From assembly GCA_048493715.1 (NCBI GenBank), contig JBGDCZ010000015.1, positions 1 to 63,007 on the forward strand: a stretch of 63,007 nt of DNA, read 5' to 3'. The DNA comes from Arsenophonus sp048493715. Its GTDB lineage: Bacteria > Pseudomonadota > Gammaproteobacteria > Enterobacterales > Enterobacteriaceae. Shown piece after piece: positions 36,307-45,798 of this stretch (position 1 is the stretch's first letter; each line of letters opens with the position of its first letter). The notes beneath the pieces were generated by a model that worked only from the letters and a program-made list of their open reading frames with translations, searched no databases and had not been told where the DNA came from. A program made the translations under genes and the position numbers.

Positions 36307-36744
36307 ATGCAATATAAACGGCCGGAATCAGTATTAGTTGTTGTTTATGTGCCATCGAGTCGCCAAGTACTCATGCTACAGCGGCGTGATGATCCTGATT
36401 TTTGGCAATCAGTGACCGGCAGTCTTGAGGATAATGAAACACCGCGAGAAGCAGTATTGCGAGAAGTGCAAGAAGAGATCGGCATTGATATTATCAAACA
36501 GCATTTGGAATTAGTTGATCTACAACGTAGTCTCTATTTCGATATTTTTTTAAAATTTCGCCATCGCTATGCGCCAGGTATAACCCAATGTAAAGAGCAT
36601 TGGTTTTCTTTGGCATTGTCACAAGAGCAAGATTTTTTGTTGATAGAACATTTGGCTTTTCGTTGGTTACCTGCTGCTCAGGCGGCTGCATTGACCAAGT
36701 CATGGAGTAACCGTCAGGCGATTGAAGAATTTGTTCTAAAATGA
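36307..36744 (+). CDS. nudB: Dihydroneopterin triphosphate diphosphatase NudB
   Basis: Nudix hydrolase that removes pyrophosphate from dihydroneopterin triphosphate in folate synthesis; it also cleaves dATP. 145 residues (E. coli 150), starting MQYKRPESVLVVVYVPSSRQ. The Nudix box runs from GSLEDNE at about residue 38 to REVQEEIGID with all glutamates present. It begins 5 bp after aspS and ends about 30 bp before yebC, so all three are probably co-transcribed. Intact. Confidence 0.95.
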   Translation: MQYKRPESVLVVVYVPSSRQVLMLQRRDDPDFWQSVTGSLEDNETPREAVLREVQEEIGIDIIKQHLELVDLQRSLYFDIFLKFRHRYAPGITQCKEHWFSLALSQEQDFLLIEHLAFRWLPAAQAAALTKSWSNRQAIEEFVLK

Positions 36745-36774
36745 TTTTTATTGACGTATTTTGGGAGATATTTC

Positions 36775-37518
36775 ATGGCAGGTCATAGTAAATGGGCCAA
36801 TACCAAACACCGTAAAGCGGCACAAGATGCTAAACGTGGTAAAATTTTTACTAAAATTATTCGTGAACTTGTGACCGCAGCTCGTTTAGGTGGTGGTGAT
36901 GCTGCATCAAATCCACGATTGCGTGTGGCCATAGATAAAGCATTATCTAATAATATGACACGAGATACTTTAAATCGAGCGATAGCACGTGGTGTGGGCA
37001 GTGATGAAAATGATAATATGGCAACGATCATTTATGAAGGTTACGGCCCAGGTGGAACAGCTATTATGGTTGAATGTTTAAGTGATAATCGTAATCGTAC
37101 GGTTTCTGATGTACGTCATGCCTTTACTAAATGTGGTGGTAATTTAGGTACCGATGGCTCGGTCGCTTATTTATTTACTAAGTGTGGCGTGATCTCATAT
37201 GCGCCAGGCATTGATGAAGATAGCTTGATGAAAGCGGCATTAGAAGCTGGTGCAGACGATGTTGAATCTTATGGTGATGACGCAATAGATGTTTATACCA
37301 CGCTGGAAAATTTTGGTGACGTAAAAGATGCTTTAGACGCGGCTGGTTTTAAAGCCGAAGCAGCGGAAGTGACAATGATCCCTTCAACGAAAGCATACTT
37401 AGATGCTGAAACTGCACCTAAACTTCTGCGTTTAATCGATATGCTGGAAGATTCTGATGATGTACAAGAAGTGTATCATAATGGGGAAATTTCAGATGAA
37501 GTTGCAGCTCAGCTATAA
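36775..37518 (+). CDS. yebC: YebC/PmpR-family protein (TACO1 homologue)
   Basis: Family members bind DNA as regulators, or act on translation of proline stretches; the role in this organism is unknown. The start at 36775 (MAGHSKWANTKHRKAAQDAK) is the universal YebC start and gives 247 residues; an upstream ATG at 36751 lacks support. Conserved TKIIRELVTAARLGGGDAAS NPRLR, DRAI-like RAIARGVGSDENDN, YEGYGPGG and NLGTDGSVAYLF. Linked to nudB and ruvC as in E. coli. Confidence 0.96.
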   Translation: MAGHSKWANTKHRKAAQDAKRGKIFTKIIRELVTAARLGGGDAASNPRLRVAIDKALSNNMTRDTLNRAIARGVGSDENDNMATIIYEGYGPGGTAIMVECLSDNRNRTVSDVRHAFTKCGGNLGTDGSVAYLFTKCGVISYAPGIDEDSLMKAALEAGADDVESYGDDAIDVYTTLENFGDVKDALDAAGFKAEAAEVTMIPSTKAYLDAETAPKLLRLIDMLEDSDDVQEVYHNGEISDEVAAQL

Positions 37519-37613
37519 TTAAATCAATTTTCTTATATTAAGAGATAGCATGCTGATTATCAGTATGCTTTTTCTTTTCTTTGCATGTTTAACCTACTCA
37601 GTGAGTCAAGAAT

Positions 37614-38135
37614 ATGGCAATTATTCTTGGGATCGATCCTGGTTCTCGTATTACCGGTTATGGTGTTGTTTGTCAACAAGGTCGCCAGTTGATCTATTTA
37701 GGTAGTGGTTGTATACGTACTCAGGTTGAAGATCTGCCAACCCGCTTACAACGTATTTATTCTGGTGTTAATGAAATTATTACCCAGTACAAACCGGACA
37801 GTTTTGCTGTTGAGCAAGTGTTTATGGCAAAAAATGCCGATTCTGCTCTAAAATTAGGTCAAGCAAGAGGGGTGGCGATTTTAGCTGCGGTTAATAATGA
37901 TTTGCCGGTTTTTGAATATGCGGCGAGACAAGTCAAACAATCCGTTGTTGGAACGGGCGTGGCTGAAAAAAAACAGGTTCAGCATATGGTATGTTCAGTA
38001 TTAAAACTGTCATCGCATCCGCAAGCTGATGCGGCTGATGCTTTGGCGATTGCGATCACCCATTGCCATTTTAATCAAAATTTAGTTCGGATGGGTGATC
38101 CTAAGCTATTATTGGCCAAAGGACGTTTACGTTAA
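37614..38135 (+). CDS. ruvC: Holliday-junction resolvase RuvC
   Basis: Endonuclease that cuts Holliday junctions with RuvAB. 173 residues as in E. coli. The acidic site is complete: D8 in ILGIDPGSRITGYG, the glutamate in FAVEQVFMAKNADSALKLGQ, and the two aspartates in QADAADALAIAITHC. Followed after 70 bp by ruvA. The gene yebB, which lies between them in E. coli, is absent. Confidence 0.97.
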   Translation: MAIILGIDPGSRITGYGVVCQQGRQLIYLGSGCIRTQVEDLPTRLQRIYSGVNEIITQYKPDSFAVEQVFMAKNADSALKLGQARGVAILAAVNNDLPVFEYAARQVKQSVVGTGVAEKKQVQHMVCSVLKLSSHPQADAADALAIAITHCHFNQNLVRMGDPKLLLAKGRLR

Positions 38136-38205
38136 TTGCTGGATATAAATCCAGTGTTTTTTGTGATATAAACATTAACAGAATAACCCAAAAGAGGGAA
38201 TCAAT

Positions 38206-38820
38206 GTGATTGGTCACTTGCGAGGCACTATTTTAGAAAAACAGCCACCTATTGTTTTACTCGAGCTAAATGGCGTAGGTTATGAAGTTCATATGCCAAT
38301 GACTTGTTTCTATGAATTACCTGATGTTGGTCAAGAAGTGAGCTTGTTGACTCAATTTATCGTGCGGGAAGACGCTCAGCTACTTTACGGCTTTAATGAC
38401 CAGCAAGAAAGAGCATTATTTCGTGAATTAATTAAAGTTAATGGTGTTGGCCCTAAATTAGCACTGGCAATTTTATCGGGAATGTCGGCTCACCAATTTG
38501 TTACTGCTATTGAGCAAGAAGCGATTACAACTTTAGTAAAATTACCTGGCGTTGGCAGAAAAACGGCAGAACGGCTGGTGGTAGAAATGAAAGACCGTTT
38601 TAAAGGACTAAACGGTGATATATTTAATAACAGTGAAGTAAATTTACCTGGCTTAGCAGCAAAAAAACAAAATAGTAATGATATTGAAGCAGAGGCAGTT
38701 TCTGCGTTAGTTTCTTTGGGCTATAAACCACAAGAAGCAAGTCGTATGATTGGTAGAGTTGCCCATATTGCCACTAATTGTGAAGCATTGATCCGTGAAG
38801 CATTGCGAGCTACGTTGTAA
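38206..38820 (+). CDS. ruvA: Holliday-junction branch migration protein RuvA
   Basis: RuvA tetramers bind the four-way junction and load RuvB. The GTG start at 38206 follows a GAGGGA box and gives 204 residues (E. coli 203): MIGHLRGTILEKQPPIVLLE, LNGVGYEVHMPMTCFYEL, then the helix-hairpin-helix motifs INGVGPKLALAILSG-like NGVGPKLALAILSGM and LPGVGRKTAERLVVEMKDR. The C-terminal RuvB-binding domain has VSLGYKPQEASRMI. Operon with ruvB. Confidence 0.97.
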   Translation: MIGHLRGTILEKQPPIVLLELNGVGYEVHMPMTCFYELPDVGQEVSLLTQFIVREDAQLLYGFNDQQERALFRELIKVNGVGPKLALAILSGMSAHQFVTAIEQEAITTLVKLPGVGRKTAERLVVEMKDRFKGLNGDIFNNSEVNLPGLAAKKQNSNDIEAEAVSALVSLGYKPQEASRMIGRVAHIATNCEALIREALRATL

Positions 38821-38843
38821 ATTGTTAAGTAAGGGACAAATAT

Positions 38844-39857
38844 ATGATTGAGGCTGATCGTTTAGTTTCTGCTGAAAATTTAGCTGATGAAGAAGTGATT
38901 GATCGGGCTATTCGTCCAAAACTACTTACTGAATATGTTGGGCAACCTCAGGTTTGCCAACAGATGGAAATCTTTATCCAGGCCGCTAAATTACGAGCTG
39001 AAGCGCTTGACCACTTGCTAATTTTTGGGCCCCCAGGGCTCGGTAAAACCACTTTAGCCGGGATTGTGGCTAATGAATTGGGATCAAATTTACGCACAAC
39101 TTCTGGTCCGGTATTGGAAAAGGCGGGGGATTTAGCGGCCATACTCACTAATTTAGAGCCGCATGATGTGCTATTTATTGATGAAATACACCGTTTATCG
39201 CCAGTTGTAGAAGAGATCCTTTACCCAGCAATGGAAGATTATCAATTAGATATCATGATTGGTGAAGGACCTGCCGCGCGATCAATTAAAATCGATCTAC
39301 CTCCTTTTACTTTGGTTGGTGCAACCACTAGAGCTGGCTCGCTGACATCTCCACTTAGGGATCGTTTTGGTATTGTACAGCGGCTTGAATTTTATAATGA
39401 CGATGATTTACAAACGATTGTATTACGTAGTGCGCGCTTCATGGAGTTAGAAATCTCTGATGCTGGTGCCAGACAAATTGCAATGCGCTCACGAGGAACT
39501 CCGCGAATAACTAATCGTTTATTGCGGCGTGTGAGAGATTTTGCTCAAGTAAAAGGCGATGGTATTATCGATGATACTATTGCTTCACAGGCATTGGATA
39601 TGCTTAATGTTGATTCAGCCGGTTTTGATTATCTTGATCGTAAATTATTGATAGCTATTATTGATAAATTTATGGGTGGGCCGGTAGGATTAGACAATGT
39701 TGCCGCTGCAATTGGTGAAGAAAGAGAAACAATCGAAGATGTTCTTGAACCTTTTCTTATTCAACAAGGCTTTATTCAGCGTACGCCTCGAGGTCGAATA
39801 GCAACTGATTATGCTTATCGCCATTTTGGTCTCAATAAAGATGATGATATTAATTAA
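38844..39857 (+). CDS. ruvB: Holliday-junction helicase motor RuvB
   Basis: AAA+ ATPase driving branch migration. 337 residues (E. coli 336). Walker A is GPPGLGKTTLAGIVANELG, Walker B FIDEIHRLSPVVEEILYPAM, sensor 1 LVGATTRAGSLTSPLRDRFG with the arginine finger, and a C-terminal winged helix QQGFIQRTPRGRIATDYAY. It starts 23 bp after ruvA. Intact. Confidence 0.98.
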   Translation: MIEADRLVSAENLADEEVIDRAIRPKLLTEYVGQPQVCQQMEIFIQAAKLRAEALDHLLIFGPPGLGKTTLAGIVANELGSNLRTTSGPVLEKAGDLAAILTNLEPHDVLFIDEIHRLSPVVEEILYPAMEDYQLDIMIGEGPAARSIKIDLPPFTLVGATTRAGSLTSPLRDRFGIVQRLEFYNDDDLQTIVLRSARFMELEISDAGARQIAMRSRGTPRITNRLLRRVRDFAQVKGDGIIDDTIASQALDMLNVDSAGFDYLDRKLLIAIIDKFMGGPVGLDNVAAAIGEERETIEDVLEPFLIQQGFIQRTPRGRIATDYAYRHFGLNKDDDIN

Positions 39858-40256
39858 TCTTATCGATTAGTTTAAATATATTGACCAGTAGATGTTATAA
39901 TAATTAGCATAATTATTTTTAAAATAGTTTGTAGGTATGTTTACCTATCATTAATAATGATAGGTGAATAAATAATAATTTATTTATAAGAATATTTTAT
40001 TTAGTTGAATCACTTTTATATTTCCTGAATAATTTATTAAATTAAAATATTGTTAAATATAAATTAGTAATATTTTCTTATTATATAATAAGAAATTTAA
40101 TATAAAGATAATTTATAATTCATTATTTTATTAATTTATTATATTATTTTTTATTGATGTTATGTTGCTAGTTAAATAATAATTTTGCGGTAGTTTTCAT
40201 TATCTCTATTAATTTTTTTTAATAAATAAAATTAGTCAATTGTGGAATAAGCTAAA
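39858..40256. other. Very AT-rich intergenic region after ruvB, with a near-perfect palindrome
   Basis: A 23-nt hairpin at 39943-39965 (ACCTATCATTA pairing with TAATGATAGGT) follows ruvB and may end its transcript, although no strong T-run follows. The rest is A/T-only stretches without frames. Confidence 0.45.
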
Positions 40257-40867
40257 ATGAAAATAAAATTATTATTAACAATGTTAGCATTAGTAATATT
40301 AGCATTAATTAGTGTTATAAGTTTTGCTTGTGCTGATACCACTCTCAAGCTGATGCATGGTTATATCGATTTTCCTGCTATCCGAGCTTATCTTTGTTCA
40401 TTAGGTAAAGATGGCAATTGTGGTGCGGTTAGTGTTGAACCACAATCGGTTGAAGATCGTAAAGGTTTTCCCCACAAGGGACCACCTGATGGAAAAATCA
40501 CCAGTGCCGGACACCGTTGGTTTGGTGAGTTAGATGAGCAGAGTGACATTTGTTGGACTAAGGTTGATGTTTTACCTGGTAAGAATACTTTCCATTGGAC
40601 GTTAACCGCACCTCAGTAGGACAACTGGCTGGAAGTATTTTATTACTAAGCAAGATTGGAATCCTAATGCACCATTAGCGTGTAGTTCATTTGATCTGTA
40701 ACCATTTTGTAGCCGAACAGATGGTGGTGAAATGTCTTCATTTGAAGTATCCTATTGATTGCAATGTGCCGTATCGTACCGGTTATCAGGTGATATTAGG
40801 AGTATGGACAATTTATGATACGGGAAATGCATTTTATCAAGTAATAGATGCTAATATGAAACCTTAA
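40257..40867 (+). pseudogene. AA10 lytic polysaccharide monooxygenase (chitin-binding protein), copy 1, broken
   Basis: AA10 LPMOs are secreted copper enzymes that cleave chitin or cellulose. A signal peptide (MKIKLLLTMLALVILALISV) precedes MHGYIDFPAIRAYLCSLGKD, with NCGAVSVEPQSVEDRKGF, GPPDGKITSAGHRWFGELDE. HGYI carries the histidine that should form the copper brace. A stop at 40618 and shifts follow; TTGWKYFITKQDWNPNAPLA, RTGYQVILGVWTIYDTGNAF and YQVIDANMKP are still readable. The second brace histidine (TAxH) reads TAPQ at the break. Confidence 0.85.
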
Positions 40868-41201
40868 CTGTTTTTATTTTCACTTAATGGTTAATTATCA
40901 TAATATTTAATAATATCGACAATTCTGCTATAGGCAAGCTAAAGATTACCTCTATATTACTTTTAGTTTCTATTGTCAAAGAATATCTATTTATTTTTAT
41001 TGCTGCTTATTTTTTCTCACTAATAAATTAAATAATATTAGTTAATTTATATTAAAAATAAATATTAAATAACCATTTTATTTTTTTGTTTAAATAAAAT
41101 TTAACAAAAAATTATTTGATTTTATATATAGCGTAATAGATTTATTTTGTATTTTTTAAGGACTATAGATTTAAATATTATTCTATTAGGAAAGAAAATA
41201 A
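40868..41201. other. AT-rich spacer
   Basis: No coding frame, RNA or repeat recognised between the two broken surface/secreted protein genes. Confidence 0.5.
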
Positions 41202-41710
41202 ATGAAAAAATATTAATAACATCTGTCATTACCACTATTTTTGTTAGTATTTCTGTTAATGTTTATGCAGCAGGTAAAAATAGTATATCACTGGATTATG
41301 CGCAAAGTCATTTACAATTTAAAAACCAAGGATTTAGGCATAAATCAACGGGGTATTAATGTTAAATACCGTTATAAAATTGATCATCAGTGGGGAATTA
41401 TTAGTTCATTTACTTATACTCACCAAGAAAATAGTTTAAAATTTTATCATGCTAAATTTACCGATATAGCGATGATATATTCTTCCTTGAGCTTTGGTCC
41501 GAGCTATTGTTTTAATAAAAATATTATTATCTATGGCTTAATTTGTGCTGCTCGTAAAAGAATTGAGGTAAAATCACCACTAATTTCTGCTTTTGGAGAT
41601 ACTGAAACGGAATTAGTTTATGGTGTAGGTTTACAAGTTAATTCATTAAAAAAAATATGAGCATTGATGTTTCTTATGAATATACCAAGTTATCATTCGA
41701 AATTTATTAA
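41202..41710 (+). pseudogene. Ail/PagC/OmpX-family outer-membrane protein, broken
   Basis: Members are eight-stranded barrels for adhesion and serum resistance. The ATG at 41202 is followed by a frameshift in an A-run; the signal peptide reads ILITSVITTIFVSISVNVYA, then AGKNSISLDYAQSHLQFKNQ. After a second shift come RGINVKYRYKIDHQWGIISS, FTYTHQENSLKF, SSLSFGPSYCFNKNIIIYGL and GDTETELVYGVGLQ. A last shift in an A-run hides the final strand, MSIDVSYEYTKLSFEIY. The KYRY..D..WG and YEY end are typical. Three frameshifts. Confidence 0.78.
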
Positions 41711-41722
41711 TAGATTAATTGA

Positions 41723-42508
41723 TTAATTTTTTATTTTAATAAATAAACTTAATACAAATAAAATACTAGCTCCAAGTACTACCGAAGGCCCGGCAGGGGT
41801 ATCGTAATGGGCAGACAATGCCAGTCCTCCAGTGACGGAAAACATACCGATAATAATAGCAGCTACTGCCATTTGTTCTGGCGTTTTGGCAAATCGTCTG
41901 CCGGTAGCAGCAGGAATAATTAATAATGAAGTAATAATTAAAGCGCCTACGAATTTCATGGCAATTCCTATGGTAAGAGCAGTAACTAGCATTAGTAATA
42001 CTTTAAGTTGCTGTATTTTTATACCATCAACAAAAGCTAAATCTTGATTAACAGTTATTGACAGTAAATTACGCCATTGCCAAACAATAATTGCGCAAAC
42101 AATAGCCACACCTATGGCAATCGCAAAGATATCTTGGCTTGTTACCGCCAACAAATCACCAAATAAATAAGTCATCAAATCCATGCGAATATTGTCCATT
42201 AAACTAACGACTACTAGTCCCAACGAAATAGCACTATGTGCCATGATGCCTAATAGGGTATCAATAGCGAGTTGTGGCCGCTTTTCTAGCCAGGCTAATA
42301 AAATGGCTAAAATAAGCGAGACAACAATGACAGCGTAAAACAGATTAATATCAAGTAATAAACCAAAAGCAATGCCAAGTAATGAAGCATGAGCAAGAGT
42401 ATCACCGAAATAAGACATGTGCCGCCAGACAACGAAAGAGCCTAGCGGTCCTGCGGCTATGGCTAATAGCATGCCGGCTAACCAGCCAGGTAGTAATAGT
42501 TCAATCAT
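41723..42508 (-). CDS. znuB: Zinc ABC transporter permease ZnuB
   Basis: Inner-membrane permease of high-affinity zinc uptake. 261 residues, E. coli-like length. It starts MIELLLPGWLAGMLLAIAAG PLGSFVVWRHMSYFGDTLAH ASLLG, the conserved first part of ABC-3 permeases. About eight membrane segments; AIGVAIVC, FVDGIKIQQLKVLL and GALIITSLLIIPAATGRRFA are family blocks. Its start overlaps the end of znuC by 4 bp. Intact. Confidence 0.97.
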   Translation of the reverse strand: MIELLLPGWLAGMLLAIAAGPLGSFVVWRHMSYFGDTLAHASLLGIAFGLLLDINLFYAVIVVSLILAILLAWLEKRPQLAIDTLLGIMAHSAISLGLVVVSLMDNIRMDLMTYLFGDLLAVTSQDIFAIAIGVAIVCAIIVWQWRNLLSITVNQDLAFVDGIKIQQLKVLLMLVTALTIGIAMKFVGALIITSLLIIPAATGRRFAKTPEQMAVAAIIIGMFSVTGGLALSAHYDTPAGPSVVLGASILFVLSLFIKIKN

Positions 42509-43266
42509 GATGACAAGTTCCCTGTAGGATTATCATTAATATCATCATGTAAGTCACATTGATGATTATGGTGGTGATGGCGATAAATACCTATTTGTTC
42601 TGCCCCACGATGGCCGAACATGGCAATGAATTCGGGATCTAAAGCTACATCTTCAGGTCGACCAGAACAGCAAATTTGTTTATTAATACAGAGTACTTTA
42701 TCGGTTTTAGCCATCACTAGATGAAGATCATGTGAGATCATAAAAACAGCACAATTTAATTCGCAACGAATATCGTCAATTAGATTATATAGAGCAACTT
42801 GACCGTTGATATCTACACCTTGGGTAGGTTCATCTAAAACGAGTAATTGTGGTTGATTAAGTAGTGCTCGGGCAAGAAGAACCCGTTGTGTTTCACCGCC
42901 GGATAGTTTCTGCATTTGTTGTTCGATAAGATGATCAGCACCAACACGCCTTAAAGCAGGCATTACATTGGTGGTCTTTACTGCGGGTTTTAATGTCATA
43001 AAACGTTTAACAGTCAAAGGCATTGTAACATCCAAAGACAATTTTTGCGGTACATAACCAATATGTAAGTTAGTTTGGCAAATTATTTCTCCTTGACTTG
43101 GAGCAACCAGGCCTAGGACTATTTTAGCAAGTGTTGATTTTCCGGCACCATTTGGACCTAAGAGTGTTAATATTTCTCCTGAATGTAAATCAAAAGAGAT
43201 ATTTTCGACAATTTGGTGAGAACCAAAACTAACAGCAATATTTTTTAAGCTTAATAGCGTTTGCAT
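42505..43266 (-). CDS. znuC: Zinc ABC transporter ATPase ZnuC
   Basis: ATPase of the zinc importer. 253 residues. Walker A LLGPNGAGKSTLAKIVLGL, Q-loop IGYVPQKLSLD, signature LSGGETQRVLLARALLNQPQ, Walker B LLVLDEPTQGVD, H-loop MISHDLH. The C terminus is His-rich (IYRHHHHNHQCDLHDD), as in other ZnuC. Divergent from znuA with a Zur-like palindrome between them; the 3' end overlaps znuB. Confidence 0.97.
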   Translation of the reverse strand: MQTLLSLKNIAVSFGSHQIVENISFDLHSGEILTLLGPNGAGKSTLAKIVLGLVAPSQGEIICQTNLHIGYVPQKLSLDVTMPLTVKRFMTLKPAVKTTNVMPALRRVGADHLIEQQMQKLSGGETQRVLLARALLNQPQLLVLDEPTQGVDINGQVALYNLIDDIRCELNCAVFMISHDLHLVMAKTDKVLCINKQICCSGRPEDVALDPEFIAMFGHRGAEQIGIYRHHHHNHQCDLHDDINDNPTGNLSS

Positions 43267-43293
43267 GATAAATAATTCTTGCAGGATATTTAA

Positions 43294-43312
43294 AATGTAA
43301 TAACATTACATT
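43294..43312. promoter_or_regulatory. Zur-like operator in the znuC/znuA divergent promoter
   Basis: AATGTAATAACATTACATT contains the perfect arms TGTAAT and ATTACA around AAC. It lies in the 74-bp gap between znuC and znuA, where E. coli has its Zur box (GAAATGTTATAATATAACATTTC type). Half-site ATGTtATAaC similarity and position support zinc repression of both operons. Confidence 0.65.
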
Positions 43313-43340
43313 ATGGAAATTAGTCTGTGGAAATTATCTT

Positions 43341-44306
43341 ATGTTACACAAAACAAAAAAAATTTTTCAAAAAATTATAGGGAAAAAACTCATTTTTGCT
43401 GGACTCTTACTCAGTTTTTTATCTACTGGACAGGCTGATGTTGTTACCTCAATCCGCCCGTTAGCTTTTATTTCGACTGCGATTGCTAATGGTGTAACTG
43501 ATGTACAAATATTATTACCCGATGGCGCTTCTCCACATGATTATTCATTAAAACCCTCTGATCTAGAAAAGATCAAAACAGCTGATCTTTTCATTTGGAT
43601 TGGTTCAGATATGGAAACTTTTCTAGAAAAACCTTTAGCGCAATTACCAACCCAGAAACAGATCGCATTAGCAGAAGATCCTGCTATAAAAGCGCTTTTA
43701 ATCAAAAGTACTGATAATCTGATAACAAATAATCAAAAGTCTGCTAGCCATCGTGATGAGCACCACCATAAGCATCATTCACATGGTGAGTATAATATGC
43801 ACATTTGGTTGTCACCAGACATTGTGCGTATTGCCGCTAAAATTATCCACGATCGATTAATCGTTTTATATCCTAACCATAAAAAACAGTTGGACGTAAA
43901 CCTTCGTAAATTCGATGAGAAATTGACGCAAACTGACAAAAATATTGCTAAGATGTTACAGTCGGTTGGAAATAAGCGATATTTTGTTTTTCATGATGCT
44001 TATGGTTACTTTGAAAAACGCTATCATTTAGCCTCATTAGGTTATTTTACTATTAATCCTATCATTCAGCCGGGCGCCCAAAGACTATATCAAATAAGAA
44101 CAATGTTAGCTCAGAAAAAAGCAGTTTGTGTTTTTGCTGAACCACAATTCAGGCCAGCTGTGATTCAAGTTGTTATAAAAGATACCGGTGTACGAATGGG
44201 GATATTAGATCCATTAGGGAGAGGCGTCGGGTTAAGTACGGATAGCTATGTAGAATTTTTAACAGCGTTATCTAATCAATTTAAGAGCTGCCTGGATAAA
44301 AACTAG
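43341..44306 (+). CDS. znuA: Periplasmic zinc-binding protein ZnuA
   Basis: Captures zinc in the periplasm for ZnuBC. 321 residues with an N-terminal signal (KLIFAGLLLSFLSTGQA, cut before DVVTS). ITSIRPLAFI-like VVTSIRPLAFISTAIANGVT, DGASPHDYSLKPSDLEKI with the first zinc histidine, a His-rich loop HRDEHHHKHHSHGEYNMHIW, FHDAYGYFEKRYHL, and a final AEPQFRPAVIQVV. All zinc ligands are present. Followed after 14 bp by mepM. Confidence 0.96.
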   Translation: MLHKTKKIFQKIIGKKLIFAGLLLSFLSTGQADVVTSIRPLAFISTAIANGVTDVQILLPDGASPHDYSLKPSDLEKIKTADLFIWIGSDMETFLEKPLAQLPTQKQIALAEDPAIKALLIKSTDNLITNNQKSASHRDEHHHKHHSHGEYNMHIWLSPDIVRIAAKIIHDRLIVLYPNHKKQLDVNLRKFDEKLTQTDKNIAKMLQSVGNKRYFVFHDAYGYFEKRYHLASLGYFTINPIIQPGAQRLYQIRTMLAQKKAVCVFAEPQFRPAVIQVVIKDTGVRMGILDPLGRGVGLSTDSYVEFLTALSNQFKSCLDKN

Positions 44307-44320
44307 AAGGAATTTAATAC

Positions 44321-45673
44321 GTGCAGCAGATGGCGAAGACTATCGTTCAGGTATATGGCAGTCTGCCTAAACCGCATAAAATTATGCTAGGCACACTAAC
44401 TGTAGCAACATTGGCAGTTGGAATTTTGAGGCCTGTTGTCATTCAGTCTGATGATAAAGATGAAAATACCCTTCAAGAATCGCCAATAAAACCGGGTATT
44501 ATTATTGATAGCAAAAATAATACTGAAACCGATAGTAGCCAAATAGATAACTCAGGTACTGATGATATTACTGATAGTAGCGAACAGTTACCCGATGAGG
44601 GGGTAACTGATGAAAAGGGGGCTGATACACCCGATGAGTATATTGTCTCAAACGGTGATAATCTAACCAGTATTTTAACTCAGTATGGTTTAGATGCCGG
44701 TGATGTTGCCGCACTTTCTAATCAACACCGAGCATTACGTAATTTGCAAATTGGCCAAACGTTAAGCTGGGAATTGAATAAAGAGGGTGAATTACAGACA
44801 CTGACATGGATTATTTCTCAGCGTGAAACCCGCATCTATACTCGTCAAGGAACCTCTAGTACTTTTAATGAAGAGAAACAAATTCGTCAAGGCGTTTGGG
44901 CTGATAAGGTTATACAAGGTAAAATAACCGGTAATTTTACCAGTAGCGCTGTTAATGCAGGATTAACTTATAACGAAGCACGCGAAGTTTCTAAAGCACT
45001 ACAGTGGCAGATTGATTTGCGGAAATTAAAGCCAGGTGATAAATTTTCAGTATTGCTAAGTCGTGAAATGCTTGATGGGCACAGTGAACAAAGTCGATTA
45101 TTAGGTGTTCATTTAATAACAAATAGTAAAGATTACTATGCTTTTCGAGCCGAAAATGGACGCTATTATGATAGTGAAGCAAATAGTTTAGAACGAGGTT
45201 TCTTACGTTATCCTACCGCGAAAACTTTCAGAGTCTCTTCCCCTTTCAGTCTGCGTCGGGTAAATCCAGTAACAGGAAGGCCAGCTCCACATCAAGGCGT
45301 TGATTTTTCAATGCCGGTAGGGACACCGATATTAGCAGTTGGTGATGGTGAAGTTATTGTTGCTAAATATAGTAGTGCGGCTGGTAATTTTATTGCTATT
45401 CGCCATGGTCGCCAGTATACCACTCGTTATATGCACTTACGAAAGTTATTGGTTAAACCTGGTCAGAAAGTAAAAAGAGGTGAACGTATTGCACTGTCAG
45501 GCAATACTGGACGTACTACCGGCCCACATTTGCATTATGAACTATGGTTTAATCAGCGAGTAGTTAATCCATTAACAGCTAATTTACCTCACTCTGGTGG
45601 ATTGACAGGTAAATATCGTCAGCTCTATCTTGCTTCAGTTAAAGATAATAAATCGAAACTGAAAATTGATTGA
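44321..45673 (+). CDS. mepM: Murein DD-endopeptidase MepM
   Basis: Cleaves peptide cross-links so the murein sacculus can grow. 450 residues (E. coli 440). An N-terminal membrane anchor (IMLGTLTVATLAVGIL) is followed by an acidic linker, a LysM-like domain at about 107-150 (YIVSNGDNLTSILTQYGL), an OapA-type region, and the M23 metallopeptidase with H324xGxD (HQGVDFSMPVGTPI) and H403-x-H405 (HLHYELWFN). The GTG start at 44321 fits; an ATG 9 bp later is possible. Intact and next to znuA, as in E. coli. Confidence 0.95.
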   Translation: MQQMAKTIVQVYGSLPKPHKIMLGTLTVATLAVGILRPVVIQSDDKDENTLQESPIKPGIIIDSKNNTETDSSQIDNSGTDDITDSSEQLPDEGVTDEKGADTPDEYIVSNGDNLTSILTQYGLDAGDVAALSNQHRALRNLQIGQTLSWELNKEGELQTLTWIISQRETRIYTRQGTSSTFNEEKQIRQGVWADKVIQGKITGNFTSSAVNAGLTYNEAREVSKALQWQIDLRKLKPGDKFSVLLSREMLDGHSEQSRLLGVHLITNSKDYYAFRAENGRYYDSEANSLERGFLRYPTAKTFRVSSPFSLRRVNPVTGRPAPHQGVDFSMPVGTPILAVGDGEVIVAKYSSAAGNFIAIRHGRQYTTRYMHLRKLLVKPGQKVKRGERIALSGNTGRTTGPHLHYELWFNQRVVNPLTANLPHSGGLTGKYRQLYLASVKDNKSKLKID

Positions 45674-45798
45674 TATAGTTTTAATTTGTTAGTAAAAAAT
45701 ATATTTTATTTACTAACCAAATTTTTTGTAAATCATAAGGTTAATATTATAATGTATCTTAGATTTTAGCTTTTTATACGTTGTATTTGAGTGTATTA

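Noticed and set aside
36061..36312. Minus-strand frame over the end of aspS
   Set aside because: It is a shadow of the highly conserved AspS coding sequence.
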